Positions 1-9,332 of a stretch of 64,000 nucleotides of DNA are shown piece by piece. The position numbers and the translations under genes were made by a program. The notes beneath the pieces are model-generated. The model was not told where the DNA came from, ran no database searches, and worked only from the letters and a program-made list of their open reading frames with translations. This DNA comes from Telluria beijingensis (GTDB lineage: Bacteria > Pseudomonadota > Gammaproteobacteria > Burkholderiales > Burkholderiaceae_D), in assembly GCF_030770395.1 (NCBI RefSeq), contig NZ_CP132480.1, forward strand, positions 5,855,425 to 5,919,424, in the 5' to 3' direction. Numbering within the stretch: position 1 is the stretch's first letter; each line of letters begins with the position of its first letter.

Positions 1-1260
1 GTCGGCAAGGATGGCTACCTGGGCGCCGCCTTCACCAAGGAGCGCGGCAAGTACGGCCTGCCGGGTCACGGCTTCGAGAACGAGGCGGGCGAGATCGAGG
101 CGCCGGTGGTAGACCTGGACAGCGAACGTTGGGACGTGCGCGGCGAGTACCGCAATCCGGTGGCCGGCGTCGAACGGGTGCGCCTGCGCGCCTCGTTCAC
201 CGACTACATCCACGACGAGGTCGAGGGCAGCGCGGTCGCCACCACCTTCAAGAACAAGGGCCACGACGGCCGCCTGGAATTCGTGCATGCTCCGGTCGCC
301 GGCTGGCACGGCGTGTTCGGCCTGCAGACCACGCGCCGCGATTTCTCGGCCATCGGCGCCGAGGCCTATGTGCCGCCGACGCTGACGAAGAAGCACGCGG
401 CCTTCCTGACCGAGGAATACAAGCTGGGCAATGTGCGCTTCGAGGCCGCCGTGCGCCATGAATGGCAGGACGTCGAAGCCGAAGTGGACAAGCCGGACAG
501 CGAAACGCGCGGCACCTCGCTGTCGCTCGGCGCGGTATGGAAGTTCGCGCCCGAATACTCGCTGGGCACCTCGCTGTCGCACACACACCGCCTGCCGACC
601 GCCGAGGAACTGTATGCCGACGGCCCGCACCTGGCCACCAATACCTATGAGATCGGCAACCCGAACCTGGTCAAGGAAACCTCGAACAACCTCGACCTGA
701 CCCTGCGCAAGTTCGCCGGCCGCACCACTTTTTCGCTCAGCGCCTTCCATAACCGCATCGGCGACTACATCTATTCGCAGACGCGCGGCGAGTTCGAGGG
801 CCTGCAGCTGATCAACTACGCCCAGCGCGACGCCACTTTTACCGGGCTCGAAGGCGAGGTCGCGCATAACCTGTCGTCGGTGTGGAAGGCGACCGTTTAC
901 GGCGATTATGTGCGTGCGCATTTCGATGAAGGCCCGGGCAGCCGCGATATTCCGCGCACGCCGGCGCACCGACTTGGCGTCAAGCTCGAAGCCGACTGGG
1001 GCGCCTGGAATGGCCTGGCCGAGCTGGTCCGCGTGGGCAAGCAGGACAAGGTCGCCGATTTCGAGACCGAGACGCCCGGCTACACGAAGCTGAATCTCAG
1101 CACGCACTATTCGACCCGCATCGGCAACTTGCCGGCGCAGCTATACCTGCGCTTGAACAATGTGACCGACCGCCTGGCCTATAGCCATACTTCGTTCATC
1201 AAGGATTATGCACCGCTGACCGGCCGCAATCTGACGGCTGGCCTGCGCGTGCTGTTCTGA
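1..1260 (+). CDS. TonB-dependent outer membrane receptor, ZnuD-like (5' truncated by window)
   Basis: The frame is open from base 1, so the N-terminus (signal peptide, TonB box, plug) lies outside the window; about 419 residues of the beta-barrel are visible. By memory of the family it resembles the zinc receptor ZnuD: an early GLPGHGFE stretch, then HRLPTAEELYADGPHLATNT, EIGNPNL, a YIYSQT strand, and an aromatic C-terminus ending in Phe as expected for BAM-dependent assembly. ZnuD imports zinc and sometimes heme in a TonB-driven step. The His/Asp-rich external loop of neisserial ZnuD is not visible in the part present. The next gene is a MerC-family protein, a pairing that fits zinc homeostasis. 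Barrel receptor is certain; the zinc assignment is inference. Confidence 0.8.
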   Translation, partial: VGKDGYLGAAFTKERGKYGLPGHGFENEAGEIEAPVVDLDSERWDVRGEYRNPVAGVERVRLRASFTDYIHDEVEGSAVATTFKNKGHDGRLEFVHAPVAGWHGVFGLQTTRRDFSAIGAEAYVPPTLTKKHAAFLTEEYKLGNVRFEAAVRHEWQDVEAEVDKPDSETRGTSLSLGAVWKFAPEYSLGTSLSHTHRLPTAEELYADGPHLATNTYEIGNPNLVKETSNNLDLTLRKFAGRTTFSLSAFHNRIGDYIYSQTRGEFEGLQLINYAQRDATFTGLEGEVAHNLSSVWKATVYGDYVRAHFDEGPGSRDIPRTPAHRLGVKLEADWGAWNGLAELVRVGKQDKVADFETETPGYTKLNLSTHYSTRIGNLPAQLYLRLNNVTDRLAYSHTSFIKDYAPLTGRNLTAGLRVLF

Positions 1261-1331
1261 CCGAATCCCATCCACCGGCCCCGGCGGGTTTGACACCCGC
1301 GGCGCTGGTTCTCGAGAAAGGAACAGGGTTC

Positions 1332-1766
1332 ATGAAATCCCTGATCAAATACGGCGATGTCGCCGGCATGACGGCATCGATCCTGTGCCTGCTGCACTGC
1401 ATGGCGATGCCGCTCGTGATCCTGGCGTTTCCGATGCTCGGGTTGGCGCATGTGCACGATACCTTCCATGACACGCTGATCGCGGCGATCACCTTGCCGG
1501 TCTTGCTGGCGCTGGTGCCCGGCTACCTGAAGCACCGTGACAAGACCACCTTGCTGATCGGTTGCGCCGGCCTGGCGATCTTCTTGGGCGCCGTGTTCAT
1601 CGTGAGCCCGCTATTCGGCGAAGTCGCCGAAGCCGTGTTTGCCGTCATCAGTGGATTCATGCTGCTGTATGCGCACCTGCGCAATCGCCGTCACTGCAAG
1701 CGTTGCGGCGCCGCCGCGCAAGACGATGCAGGCCATTCGGCCCCGGCATCCTGCCACTCTCGTTAA
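1332..1766 (+). CDS. MerC-domain inner membrane protein
   Basis: 144 residues. The start at 1332 is chosen because an AGAAAGGA ribosome site lies just upstream; the frame extends further 5' without a better start. The protein has about four hydrophobic segments and a CLLHCMAMP motif in the first helix, the paired-Cys signature of the MerC family, followed by a His-bearing loop (HVHDTFHD) and a Cys/His-rich cytosolic tail (HCKRCG). MerC proteins move or bind Hg(II) in mer operons, but stand-alone MerC-domain proteins next to TonB receptors are commonly linked to zinc-regulated gene sets. It follows the ZnuD-like receptor by about 70 bp in the same direction and is probably co-transcribed. No other mer genes are present, so mercury resistance is unlikely. 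Confidence 0.75.
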   Translation: MKSLIKYGDVAGMTASILCLLHCMAMPLVILAFPMLGLAHVHDTFHDTLIAAITLPVLLALVPGYLKHRDKTTLLIGCAGLAIFLGAVFIVSPLFGEVAEAVFAVISGFMLLYAHLRNRRHCKRCGAAAQDDAGHSAPASCHSR

Positions 1767-1768
1767 TC

Positions 1769-2272
1769 CTACAGGCCCGCGCGTTGCGGCCCTGCCAGCG
1801 TCCGGATCTGGAAGCGATAGCGTTCTCCAAACAGGAAAGTCTCGGAAAACGTCATCAGGTCGGCATGTTGTGGCCCCAGGCCATCGGGCGGGGGCAGCGG
1901 TCCGCTGCGGCGTAGCGACGCCAGCGCGACGTCGGATGCACCCTGGTCGCGCGAGCGCTGTACCTGGACATCGAGCAGCTGGCCTTCGCGGTCGACCGTG
2001 ATACTGAGCACCACCACCGCCGGCAGCATGGGCGGCAATTCTCCTTCAAATACTCTTTCTGGATTGCGCTGCATGACGTGGCGCGCGACGTCGGCCTTGT
2101 AGGCAGCAAGTGTGCGCGTTGGCGGAGGTGCGGGGATCGGTGTCAGCGAGATGACGGCCGCATCAGGCGGCGGCTGCGGTGCTGGCGCCCGTGTCGGCGC
2201 GCCGCATGCGGCCAGGGCCGCGAGCACGATCAGTGCGAGAAACAGGAATGTGCTGCGATGATGGTTGTTCAT
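1769..2272 (-). CDS. Lipoprotein with TonB C-terminal-like domain
   Basis: 167 residues. The N-terminus is a lipoprotein signal (hydrophobic stretch then LAAC lipobox), followed by a Pro-rich linker (about residues 25-55) and a domain with VVVLSITVDREGQLLDVQV and a final aromatic strand, resembling the TonB C-terminal fold (TonB/TolA family). True TonB has a transmembrane anchor, not a lipid anchor, so this is more likely an envelope protein using the fold than the energy transducer itself. It is convergent with the MerC gene, the two stop codons being 2 bp apart. Function not known. Confidence 0.6.
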   Translation of the reverse strand: MNNHHRSTFLFLALIVLAALAACGAPTRAPAPQPPPDAAVISLTPIPAPPPTRTLAAYKADVARHVMQRNPERVFEGELPPMLPAVVVLSITVDREGQLLDVQVQRSRDQGASDVALASLRRSGPLPPPDGLGPQHADLMTFSETFLFGERYRFQIRTLAGPQRAGL

Positions 2273-2352
2273 GGCGGATGCAGGACAGTCGCAGGTCGCG
2301 CCGGTATTGGCGTAACCGTTCGACCCATCCGTGCATCCGGAGTTCCTCTACA

Positions 2353-3153
2353 TTAGGCGAACAGGCGCTGCAGCTCCTGGCCCGGGTTTGCCGCGCGCAT
2401 GAAGGCTTCGCCGACCAGGAAGGCGTGCACGTCGGCCTCGCGCATGCGCTGCACGTCGCCAGTCCCGAGGATGCCCGACTCGGTCACCACCAGGCGGTCT
2501 TTCGGAATCCGCGGCAGCAGGCCGAGCGTGGTGTCGAGCGTGACCTCGAAGGTGCGCAGGTTGCGGTTGTTGATGCCGAGCAGCGGGGTCTTGAGCTTGA
2601 GCGCCGCATCGAGTTCTTCACCGTCGTGCACTTCGACCAGCACGTCCATGCCCAGCTCCATGGCGCAGGCTTCGAGTTCGGCCATCAGGCCGTGGTCGAG
2701 CGCGGCGACGATCAAGAGGATCGCATCGGCGCCCATCGCGCGCGCCTCATAGACCTGGTAGGGATCGACCATGAAATCCTTGCGCAGCACCGGCAGCGCG
2801 CAGGCGGCGCGCGCCTGCTGCAGGTACTCCACCGAACCCTGGAAGAACTGGACGTCGGTCAGCACCGACAGGCAGGCCGCGCCGTGTTCGGCATAGCTGT
2901 GCGCGATCGCGGCCGGCTGGAAGTCGGCGCGCAGCACGCCTTTCGACGGCGAGGCTTTTTTCACTTCGGCGATGACGCCGGCCTGGCCCGCCGCGATCTT
3001 CGCGCGCAGGCCGGCTTCGAAGCCGCGCAGTCCGGCGCGCGCTTCGCGGTCGCTTTCGACGTCGCTGCGCAGGCTGTACAGGTCGCGCACCTTGCGCGCC
3101 GCGGCCACTTCATCGGCCTTGACGGCCAGGATCTTGTTGAGGATGTCGGACAT
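2353..3153 (-). CDS. trpC: Indole-3-glycerol-phosphate synthase
   Basis: 266 residues, normal length for a monofunctional TrpC. It closes CdRP to indole-3-glycerol phosphate in the cytosol. The TIM-barrel hallmarks are present: [10 protein letters not shown] (substrate-binding Lys), [30 protein letters not shown] and VTESGI. Last gene of the minus-strand trpE-trpG-trpD-lysE-trpC run, 9 bp after the lysE stop. Start ATG at 3153. Confidence 0.97.
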   Translation of the reverse strand: MSDILNKILAVKADEVAAARKVRDLYSLRSDVESDREARAGLRGFEAGLRAKIAAGQAGVIAEVKKASPSKGVLRADFQPAAIAHSYAEHGAACLSVLTDVQFFQGSVEYLQQARAACALPVLRKDFMVDPYQVYEARAMGADAILLIVAALDHGLMAELEACAMELGMDVLVEVHDGEELDAALKLKTPLLGINNRNLRTFEVTLDTTLGLLPRIPKDRLVVTESGILGTGDVQRMREADVHAFLVGEAFMRAANPGQELQRLFA

Positions 3154-3162
3154 GGAAAGCCT

Positions 3163-3798
3163 TCAGGTTTGTTTCGAGAGCGCCAGCTTGATGCCGAGCC
3201 AGACGAACAGGCCGCCGGTGACGCGGTTGAGCCACAGCGTGGCGGCGGCCGGCAGCTTGACGCGGGCGCTGGCCTGGGCGGTGAACAGCGCCAGCCCATG
3301 GCACCACAGCATGCCGTTGAGATTGAAGATGCAGCCGAGGACGATGAATGCAAGCGCCTTGTTCGGCGCATCGGCTGCGATGAACTGCGGCACGAAGGCG
3401 AGGAAGAAGATGGCGACCTTCGGGTTCAGCACATTGGTCAGGAAGCCTTGCGCGAAGATCCGGCGCCACGACAGCGGTGGCAATACTGGCGCGACCGTGA
3501 CCGGCGCCGCCGGCTTGCTGCGCAACAGGCCCCATGCCATGTACAGGATGTAGGCCGCCCCCAGCAGCTTGATGACGGTGAAGGCGGTGGCCGACGTCGC
3601 CAGCACGGCGGACAGGCCCAGTGCCGCCGCGAAGATGTGCACGAAGGTGCCGGCGCCGATGCCCAGCGCCGCCGCCGACCCGGCGCGCCAGCCCTGGGAC
3701 GCGCTGCGGGCCATGATCAGCAGCGAATCCGGGCCAGGCATGATGTTGAGCATCAGGCCCGCGGCCACGAACACCGGCAGGTCGTGGATGCCGAACAT
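3163..3798 (-). CDS. LysE/RhtB-family amino-acid exporter embedded in the trp operon
   Basis: 211 residues, six predicted membrane helices, with the family N-terminal motif MLNIMPGPDSLLIMARS and a conserved FLTNVLNPKVAIFFLAFVPQ segment. LysE/RhtB proteins export amino acids or homoserine lactone-like compounds across the inner membrane. Its ATG overlaps the trpD stop (TGATG, one shared base) and trpC begins 9 bp after its stop, so it is translated from the trp mRNA. That placement suggests, but does not prove, that tryptophan, anthranilate or a related metabolite is the substrate. Confidence 0.9.
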   Translation of the reverse strand: MFGIHDLPVFVAAGLMLNIMPGPDSLLIMARSASQGWRAGSAAALGIGAGTFVHIFAAALGLSAVLATSATAFTVIKLLGAAYILYMAWGLLRSKPAAPVTVAPVLPPLSWRRIFAQGFLTNVLNPKVAIFFLAFVPQFIAADAPNKALAFIVLGCIFNLNGMLWCHGLALFTAQASARVKLPAAATLWLNRVTGGLFVWLGIKLALSKQT

Positions 3799-4838
3799 CA
3801 GGCGGCCGTTCCGCCCAGTTGCCGGGTGACGGCGACGAACTGCTCCAGCTTGGCGATGGCGGCGCCGGAAGCGATCGCCGCGCGCGCCTGGTGCAGGCCG
3901 GCTTCGATCGAGTCGGCCACGCCGGCCGTGTACAGCGCGGTGCCGGCGTTCAGGGCCACGATGTCGTGGGCCGGACCCGGCTCGCCGCGCAGCGCTTCGA
4001 GCACGCGCGCCTTCGATTCTTCGGCATTGCTCACCTTGAGGTTGCGGCTCGAGATCATCGACAGGCCGAAGTCTTCGGGGTGGATTTCGTATTCGCGGAT
4101 CTCGCCGTTGACCAGCTCGCCGACCAGCGTGCCGGCGCCGAGCGAGACTTCGTCCATATTGTCGCGGCCCCAGACCACCACCGCATGCTCGGCGCCGAGG
4201 CGCTGCAGCACGCGCACCTGGATGCCGACCAGGTCGGGGTGGAACACGCCCATCAGGATGTTCGGCGCGCCGGCCGGATTGGTCAGCGGCCCGAGGATGT
4301 TGAAGATGCTGCGCACGCCCAGCTCGCGGCGCACCGGGGCCACGTGCTTCATCGCCGCGTGGTGGTTGGGGGCGAACATGAAGCCGATGCCGGTCTGGGC
4401 GATCGACTGCGCGATCTGTTCGGGTTTCAGGTCGATGTGGGCGCCGAAGGCCTCGATCACGTCGGCGCTGCCGGACGAGGACGAGACGCTGCGCCCACCG
4501 TGCTTGGCCACGCGCGCGCCGGCGGCGGCCGCCACGAACATCGAGGCGCTCGAGATATTGAAGGTGTTGGCGCCGTCGCCGCCGGTGCCGACGATGTCGA
4601 GCAGGTGGGTGGTGTCGGCCATCGGCACCTTGGTCGAGAATTCGCGCATCACCTGGGCGGCGGCGGTGATCTCGCCGATGGTTTCCTTCTTGACGCGCAG
4701 GCCCATGGTCAGGGCCGCGACCATGGTCGGCGACATCTCGCCCGCCATGATCTGGCGGAAAAGGTGCAGCATCTCGTCGTGGAAGATTTCGCGGTGTTCG
4801 ATACAGCGCAGCAGCGCTTCTTGTGGGGTGATCGGCAT
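3798..4838 (-). CDS. trpD: Anthranilate phosphoribosyltransferase
   Basis: 346 residues. Transfers phosphoribose from PRPP to anthranilate. Visible family motifs include the [18 protein letters not shown]-binding loop, [16 protein letters not shown] and the [12 protein letters not shown] segment. Minus strand, third structural gene of the trp operon; overlaps the downstream lysE start by one base (TGATG). It is separated from trpG by about 160 bp that contain an inverted pair of REP-like repeats. Confidence 0.97.
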   Translation of the reverse strand: MPITPQEALLRCIEHREIFHDEMLHLFRQIMAGEMSPTMVAALTMGLRVKKETIGEITAAAQVMREFSTKVPMADTTHLLDIVGTGGDGANTFNISSASMFVAAAAGARVAKHGGRSVSSSSGSADVIEAFGAHIDLKPEQIAQSIAQTGIGFMFAPNHHAAMKHVAPVRRELGVRSIFNILGPLTNPAGAPNILMGVFHPDLVGIQVRVLQRLGAEHAVVVWGRDNMDEVSLGAGTLVGELVNGEIREYEIHPEDFGLSMISSRNLKVSNAEESKARVLEALRGEPGPAHDIVALNAGTALYTAGVADSIEAGLHQARAAIASGAAIAKLEQFVAVTRQLGGTAA

Positions 4839-4875
4839 GATGGTTCCAGTCTTTTTATTCAGCGAGCGGTGAAAC

Positions 4876-4980
4876 CGTCGTTCCCGCGGAGGCGGGAACC
4901 TAAGTTCATTGCGTACCCGGCTGCTTGATTGATACCAGGCTGCGGAGAAGACTTGGATTCCCGCTTTCGCGGGAATGACG
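4876..4980. repeat. REP-like inverted repeat pair between trpG and trpD
   Basis: A hairpin-forming unit (CGTCGTTCCCGCGGAGGCGG and following CCTAAGTT) is followed about 45 bp later by its inverted copy (CTTGGATTCCCGCTTTCGCG and following GGAATGACG). The same family occurs at 34216-34319 as a pair and at 42055-42086 as a single unit. The arrangement is like REP/BIME elements. It lies inside the trp operon and could act as an mRNA stability or processing element; that is inference. Confidence 0.75.
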
Positions 4981-5001
4981 GTGCTGACGATAGCGCTAGG
5001 T

Positions 5002-5565
<564 letters not shown>

Positions 5566-5566
5566 G

Positions 5567-7063
5567 TCAGAACTCCCCATCCAGGCCATCTTGCACTTGC
5601 TCGGCCGCGCGCAGCACGGCGCGCGCCTTTTTCTCGGTCTCTTGCCATTCCATTTCGGGGATCGAATCGGCCACGATGCCGGCCGCGGCCTGCACGTACA
5701 GGTTGCCGTCCTTGATCACGCCGGTGCGGATCGCGATCGCCACATCCATCTCGCCGCCGAACGACAGGTAGCCGCAGGCGCCGCCATAGATGCCGCGCTT
5801 CACGGGCTCCAGTTCATCGATCACTTCCATCGCCCGCACCTTCGGCGCGCCGGTCAGCGTGCCGGCCGGGAAGGTGGCGCGCAGCACGTCGAGGTTCGAC
5901 ATGCCGTCCTTGAGCTTGCCCTCGACGTTGGAGACGATGTGCTGCACGTGCGAGTATTTTTCGATGACCATGCGGTCGGTGACTTTCACCGAGCCGATGT
6001 CGGCGATGCGGCCGATGTCGTTGCGCGCCAGGTCGATCAGCATCACGTGCTCGGCGACTTCCTTCGGATCGTTCAGCAGCTCGTCGGCCAGCGCCGCATC
6101 CTGCTCGGGCGTGGCGCCGCGGCCGCGGGTGCCGGCGATCGGGCGCAGCGTGACCTTGCGGCCGCCGTCGGGGGACAGCTCGTTGCGCACCAGGATCTCG
6201 GGCGAGGCGCCGACGATCTGCATGTCGCCAAAGTTGTAGTAGTACATATACGGCGACGGATTCAGCGAGCGCAGCGAGCGGTACAGCGACAGCGGCGAAT
6301 CGACATAGGGCTTGCGGATGCGCTGGCCGATCTGTACCTGCATCAGGTCGCCGGCCATCACGTATTCGTGGGCTTTCGCGACGGCCTTGAGATAGTCTTC
6401 CTTGCCGAAGTCGCGCACTTCGGTCGTGCGCACCGAGCTCGAGGTGACTGGCGCGTCGACGCTCCGGCGCAGCATCATGCGCAGGTCTTTCAGGCGCTGG
6501 CGGCCGCGCGAATAGGCCTCTGGCTGGCCCGGGTCGGCGTACACGATCAGGTACAGCTTGCCTGACAGGTTGTCGATCACGGCCAGTTCTTCGGTCACCA
6601 TCAGCTGGATGTCCGGCAGGCCCAGTTCGTCGCGCGGGCAGGTGTGCGCCAGCTTGCGCTCGATGTGGCGCACCGTGTCGTAGCCGAAGTAGCCGGCCAG
6701 GCCGCCGCAGAAGCGCGGCAATCCCGGACGCAGGGCGACCTTGAAGCGCGCCTGATATTCCTCGATGAAGTCGAGCGGATTGCCCTCGTGCGACTCGATC
6801 ACTTCGCCATTCTTGACGATCTGGGTGACGTTGCCGCTCGTGCGCAGCAGCGTGTGGGCCGGCAGGCCGATGAAGGAGTAGCGGCCGAAGCGCTCGCCGC
6901 CGACCACCGACTCCAGCAGGAAGGTGTTCTTGCCGGTGTGCTGGGACTGGGCCAGCTTGAGGTAGAGCGTGAGCGGGGTTTCGAGGTCGGCGAAGGCTTC
7001 CGCGATCAGGGGGATGCGGTTGTAGCCCTGGTTGGCCAGCGACTTGAATTCGAGTTCGGTCAT
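5567..7063 (-). CDS. trpE: Anthranilate synthase component I
   Basis: 498 residues. Converts chorismate and ammonia to anthranilate with TrpG. The chorismate-binding C-terminal half is clear: PFGDMQ-like [50 protein letters not shown] and [14 protein letters not shown]. The N-terminal part contains [19 protein letters not shown], the usual tryptophan feedback (LLES-type) element, so allosteric inhibition by Trp is expected. First structural gene of the trp operon, preceded by the leader peptide and attenuator at 7112-7257. Confidence 0.97.
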   Translation of the reverse strand: MTELEFKSLANQGYNRIPLIAEAFADLETPLTLYLKLAQSQHTGKNTFLLESVVGGERFGRYSFIGLPAHTLLRTSGNVTQIVKNGEVIESHEGNPLDFIEEYQARFKVALRPGLPRFCGGLAGYFGYDTVRHIERKLAHTCPRDELGLPDIQLMVTEELAVIDNLSGKLYLIVYADPGQPEAYSRGRQRLKDLRMMLRRSVDAPVTSSSVRTTEVRDFGKEDYLKAVAKAHEYVMAGDLMQVQIGQRIRKPYVDSPLSLYRSLRSLNPSPYMYYYNFGDMQIVGASPEILVRNELSPDGGRKVTLRPIAGTRGRGATPEQDAALADELLNDPKEVAEHVMLIDLARNDIGRIADIGSVKVTDRMVIEKYSHVQHIVSNVEGKLKDGMSNLDVLRATFPAGTLTGAPKVRAMEVIDELEPVKRGIYGGACGYLSFGGEMDVAIAIRTGVIKDGNLYVQAAAGIVADSIPEMEWQETEKKARAVLRAAEQVQDGLDGEF

Positions 7064-7111
7064 GTTTTCTCCAGGCCGCCCGGGTGGAAGGAGAGGGCGG
7101 TGGTGTGCTTC

Positions 7112-7157
7112 AAAAAACCTGCCGGGGTTGGCATCGCGAAGGCGCGAACACCGGCAG
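7112..7157 (-). terminator. trp operon attenuator (Rho-independent terminator)
   Basis: On the minus strand, CTGCCGGTGTT pairs with AACCCCGGCAG (one mismatch in eleven) across a short loop and is followed by GTTTTTTG, a classical intrinsic terminator, about 50 bp before trpE. Upstream, GGCAATC and GATTGCT can pair around an inner GGCT/AGCC hairpin and would overlap the first bases of the terminator arm, giving a possible antiterminator. Together with the Trp-rich leader peptide just upstream this is a transcription attenuator. The terminator is read directly; the antiterminator fold is inference. Confidence 0.85.
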
Positions 7158-7170
7158 CAATCGGTACGGC

Positions 7171-7257
7171 TTAGTTAGCCCAGGATTGCCAGCGTCGCCA
7201 CAGCCAGGCCTCAAGGGCGCCGGTTTGGTTGACAGTGTGTTTTTTGGTGAAAAACAT
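7171..7257 (-). CDS. trpL: trp operon leader peptide (28 aa, four Trp codons)
   Basis: A 28-residue ORF beginning [13 protein letters not shown] and ending with [13 protein letters not shown] before TAA. It contains four TGG codons within ten codons, the signature of a ribosome-mediated attenuation leader. It begins only 12 bp after the gph stop and ends 14 bp before the 5' arm of the attenuator terminator. No strong Shine-Dalgarno is visible. When charged tRNA-Trp is scarce, ribosomes would stall at the Trp codons and permit antitermination into trpE. Confidence 0.88.
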   Translation of the reverse strand: MFFTKKHTVNQTGALEAWLWRRWQSWAN

Positions 7258-7268
7258 GTATAGATGAC

Positions 7269-7967
7269 TTAGTGTGCAGTGCGATTGTGTGCAGCGATCA
7301 GGTTCGCCGCGTCGAGTAGCGAATCAACTATACCATCGGATTGAATTTCTTGTACAGGGCGTCCGTGGTTATATCCATATGGGACAGTCAGCACGAAGCA
7401 GCCTGCGCCACGGGCGCTTTCGGCATCGTTGGACGAGTCGCCGATCGCCACCACCCGGCTCGGCGCCAGGTCGAGCGCGGCGCAGGCGCCGAGCATCGGC
7501 ATCGGATCGGGCTTCTTCCTGGCGAACGAATCGCCGCCGAAGACCTGCTCGAAGTAGGGCGCCAGGCCTTTCTGGTCCAGCAGCGGCAGGGTAAAAGCAA
7601 CAGGTTTGTTGGTGACGCATACCAGGCGCAGGCCGAGGTCGCGCATCGCCTGCAGGCCTTCGAGCACGCCGTCGAACAGGGTGCTGCGGTTGCCGTTGAT
7701 GGCCAGGTAGTGACGCTGGTAGCCGGCAATCGCGTCGTCATACGCGGCTTCTACCCGCGCCGCGTCCCAGTCCAGGAGCAGCGCATCGCGCACCAGTTTC
7801 TCTGAACCCTTGCCGACCAGCGGCTTGATGACGGCCTGGGTGATGGGGCCCAGGCCAAGGTCGGCGCGCATGCCGTTCAGGGCCGCCTCGAAGTCGGGCA
7901 CCGTGTCGAGCATGGTGCCGTCCAGGTCGACGATGGCGGCCCGGATGCTTGCTGCGCCGGCCCGCAT
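7269..7967 (-). CDS. gph: Phosphoglycolate phosphatase (HAD family)
   Basis: 232 residues. Dephosphorylates 2-phosphoglycolate. HAD motifs: I, DLDGTMLDT (nucleophile Asp); II, CVTNKP; III, the Lys in FARKKPDP; IV, AIGDSSNDAESARGAG. Start overlaps the rpe stop (TAATG). The 3' end of the gene is locally AT-rich compared with its own 5' part and seems to hold the trp promoter. The rpe-gph-trpE order is common in proteobacteria. Confidence 0.93.
   Translation of the reverse strand: MRAGAASIRAAIVDLDGTMLDTVPDFEAALNGMRADLGLGPITQAVIKPLVGKGSEKLVRDALLLDWDAARVEAAYDDAIAGYQRHYLAINGNRSTLFDGVLEGLQAMRDLGLRLVCVTNKPVAFTLPLLDQKGLAPYFEQVFGGDSFARKKPDPMPMLGACAALDLAPSRVVAIGDSSNDAESARGAGCFVLTVPYGYNHGRPVQEIQSDGIVDSLLDAANLIAAHNRTAH
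7327..7356 (-). promoter_or_regulatory. Candidate trp promoter inside the 3' end of gph
   Basis: Minus strand TGTACA, 18-bp spacer, TATAGT, in an AT-rich stretch at the end of gph. A start about 7 bp downstream would give a leader RNA with roughly 60 nt before trpL. Since trpL starts 12 bp after gph, the promoter must be either here or upstream of rpe. Pattern-based only. Confidence 0.4.
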
Positions 7968-8638
7968 TATTTCGCCACCGTGGCCAATTCGGCGCGCATG
8001 GCGTCGATCACGGCCTTGTAGTCCGGCTTGCCGAAGATGGCCGAGCCGGCGACGAAAGTGTCGGCGCCGGCGGCGGCGGCGGCGGCGATGTTCTCGGCCT
8101 TGATGCCGCCATCGACCTCCAGCATGATGTCGCGGCCCGACTCGTCGATCATGCGGCGCGCGATCGCGATCTTCTTCAGCGCTTCGGGGATGAAGGACTG
8201 GCCGCCGAAGCCCGGATTGACCGACATGATGAGGATCATGTCGATCTTGTCCATCACGTGTTCCAGGTAGTGCATCGGGGTGCCCGGATTGAACACCAGG
8301 CCAGCCTTGCAGCCGTTATCGCGGATCAGCTGCAGGGTGCGGTCGATGTGTTCCGAGGCCTCGGGGTGGAAGGTGATGATGTTGGCGCCGGCCTTGGCGA
8401 AGTCGGGAATGATGCGGTCCACCGGCTTGACCATCAGGTGCACGTCGATCGGCACGTCCACGTGCGGGCGGATCGCCTGGCATACCAGCGGGCCGATGGT
8501 CAGGTTCGGGACGTAGTGGTTGTCCATCACGTCGAAGTGGATGATGTCGGCGCCGGCGGCGACGACGTTGCGCACTTCCTCGCCCAGGCGGGCGAAATCG
8601 GCGGACAGGATGCTGGGAGCGATGCGGTAGGTGGTCAT
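7967..8638 (-). CDS. rpe: Ribulose-phosphate 3-epimerase
   Basis: 223 residues, TIM barrel. Interconverts ribulose-5-P and xylulose-5-P. Motifs: [32 protein letters not shown] (metal-binding His/Asp), [21 protein letters not shown] and LEVDGGIK. Overlaps gph by one base, so the two are translationally coupled. Divergent from apaG across about 190 bp. Confidence 0.97.
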   Translation of the reverse strand: MTTYRIAPSILSADFARLGEEVRNVVAAGADIIHFDVMDNHYVPNLTIGPLVCQAIRPHVDVPIDVHLMVKPVDRIIPDFAKAGANIITFHPEASEHIDRTLQLIRDNGCKAGLVFNPGTPMHYLEHVMDKIDMILIMSVNPGFGGQSFIPEALKKIAIARRMIDESGRDIMLEVDGGIKAENIAAAAAAGADTFVAGSAIFGKPDYKAVIDAMRAELATVAK

Positions 8639-8827
8639 GGGACGATGGAGCGGGATTGAATGAAGCCGCTATTCTACGCCGGTCGGGGACCTGGATGCTC
8701 TCTTGCGGCCTCTTGCAGCGCCGGATTCCGGCCGCAGGCGGTATCATTGTTGTTGTTTGCGCCACACGGCGCGCCGGCTGCCGCACGGAGCGTGGCGGTC
8801 TTGTTCACGATCATCCAAGGAAACCCG

Positions 8828-9202
8828 ATGTCCGCCTACGATTTCACTGTCACCGTCAGAACGCAATACCTGCCGGAGCAATCCGACCCTGACCGGAACC
8901 AGTTCGTGTTCAGCTACACCATCACGATCAAGAATACCGGCAGCATCGCGGCCCAGCTCATCTCACGCCATTGGGTGATCCTTGACGCCAACAACCAGAT
9001 GCAAGAGGTACGCGGACTGGGCGTGGTCGGCCACCAGCCCCTGCTGCAACCGGGCGAACAGTTCGAATACACCAGCGGCACCCAGCTCGGCACCGCCCAG
9101 GGCTCGATGCGCGGCGAATACTTCTGCGTGGCCGAGGACGGCCACCGTTTCGAATCGCCGATCCCCGAATTCGTGCTGTCGCCGCCGCGTTCGTTGCACT
9201 GA
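8828..9202 (+). CDS. apaG: ApaG/CorD family protein (Co2+/Mg2+ efflux-associated)
   Basis: 124 residues, starting at MSAYDFTVTVRTQYLPEQSD with AAGGAA upstream; a longer frame back to 8660 covers the promoter region and is rejected. Single immunoglobulin-like ApaG domain: FSYTITIKN, SRHWVILDANN, EVRGLGVVGHQPLLQPGE and MRGEYFCV are all typical. Its biochemical role is unsettled; enterobacterial homologues influence Co/Mg resistance and Ap4A phenotypes. Confidence 0.95.
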   Translation: MSAYDFTVTVRTQYLPEQSDPDRNQFVFSYTITIKNTGSIAAQLISRHWVILDANNQMQEVRGLGVVGHQPLLQPGEQFEYTSGTQLGTAQGSMRGEYFCVAEDGHRFESPIPEFVLSPPRSLH

Positions 9203-9322
9203 TCAACGCTCGGCGTCGTCGTCCTTGCGGTCGACGTCCTTGCGGCCGGCGAACATCGTCCACCAGACGATAAACACGAGCAAGAACAGCGCCACGCCGG
9301 CTTCCACCATCAGGATCCACAT
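9203..9322 (-). CDS. Small single-pass membrane protein (39 aa)
   Basis: Short ORF whose likely start (MWILMVEAGVALFLLVFIVW) has GGAG seven bases upstream; an in-frame ATG four codons earlier (9334) is the alternative. One strongly hydrophobic helix (about residues 2-24) is followed by a charged tail rich in Asp, Arg and Lys, predicting an N-out/C-in inner-membrane microprotein. It shares its stop region with the end of apaG (convergent, touching) and its start lies 10 bp from the divergent mltA start. No function recognised. Existence rests on the RBS and TM composition. Confidence 0.5.
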   Translation of the reverse strand: MWILMVEAGVALFLLVFIVWWTMFAGRKDVDRKDDDAER

Positions 9323-9332
9323 CTTCGTCTCC

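Noticed and set aside
2179..4872. 897-codon plus-strand frame across trpC-lysE-trpD
   Set aside because: Shadow of the GC-rich minus-strand genes; its composition (Arg/Ala/Gly/His-rich) lacks any domain, and trpC, lysE and trpD explain the region.
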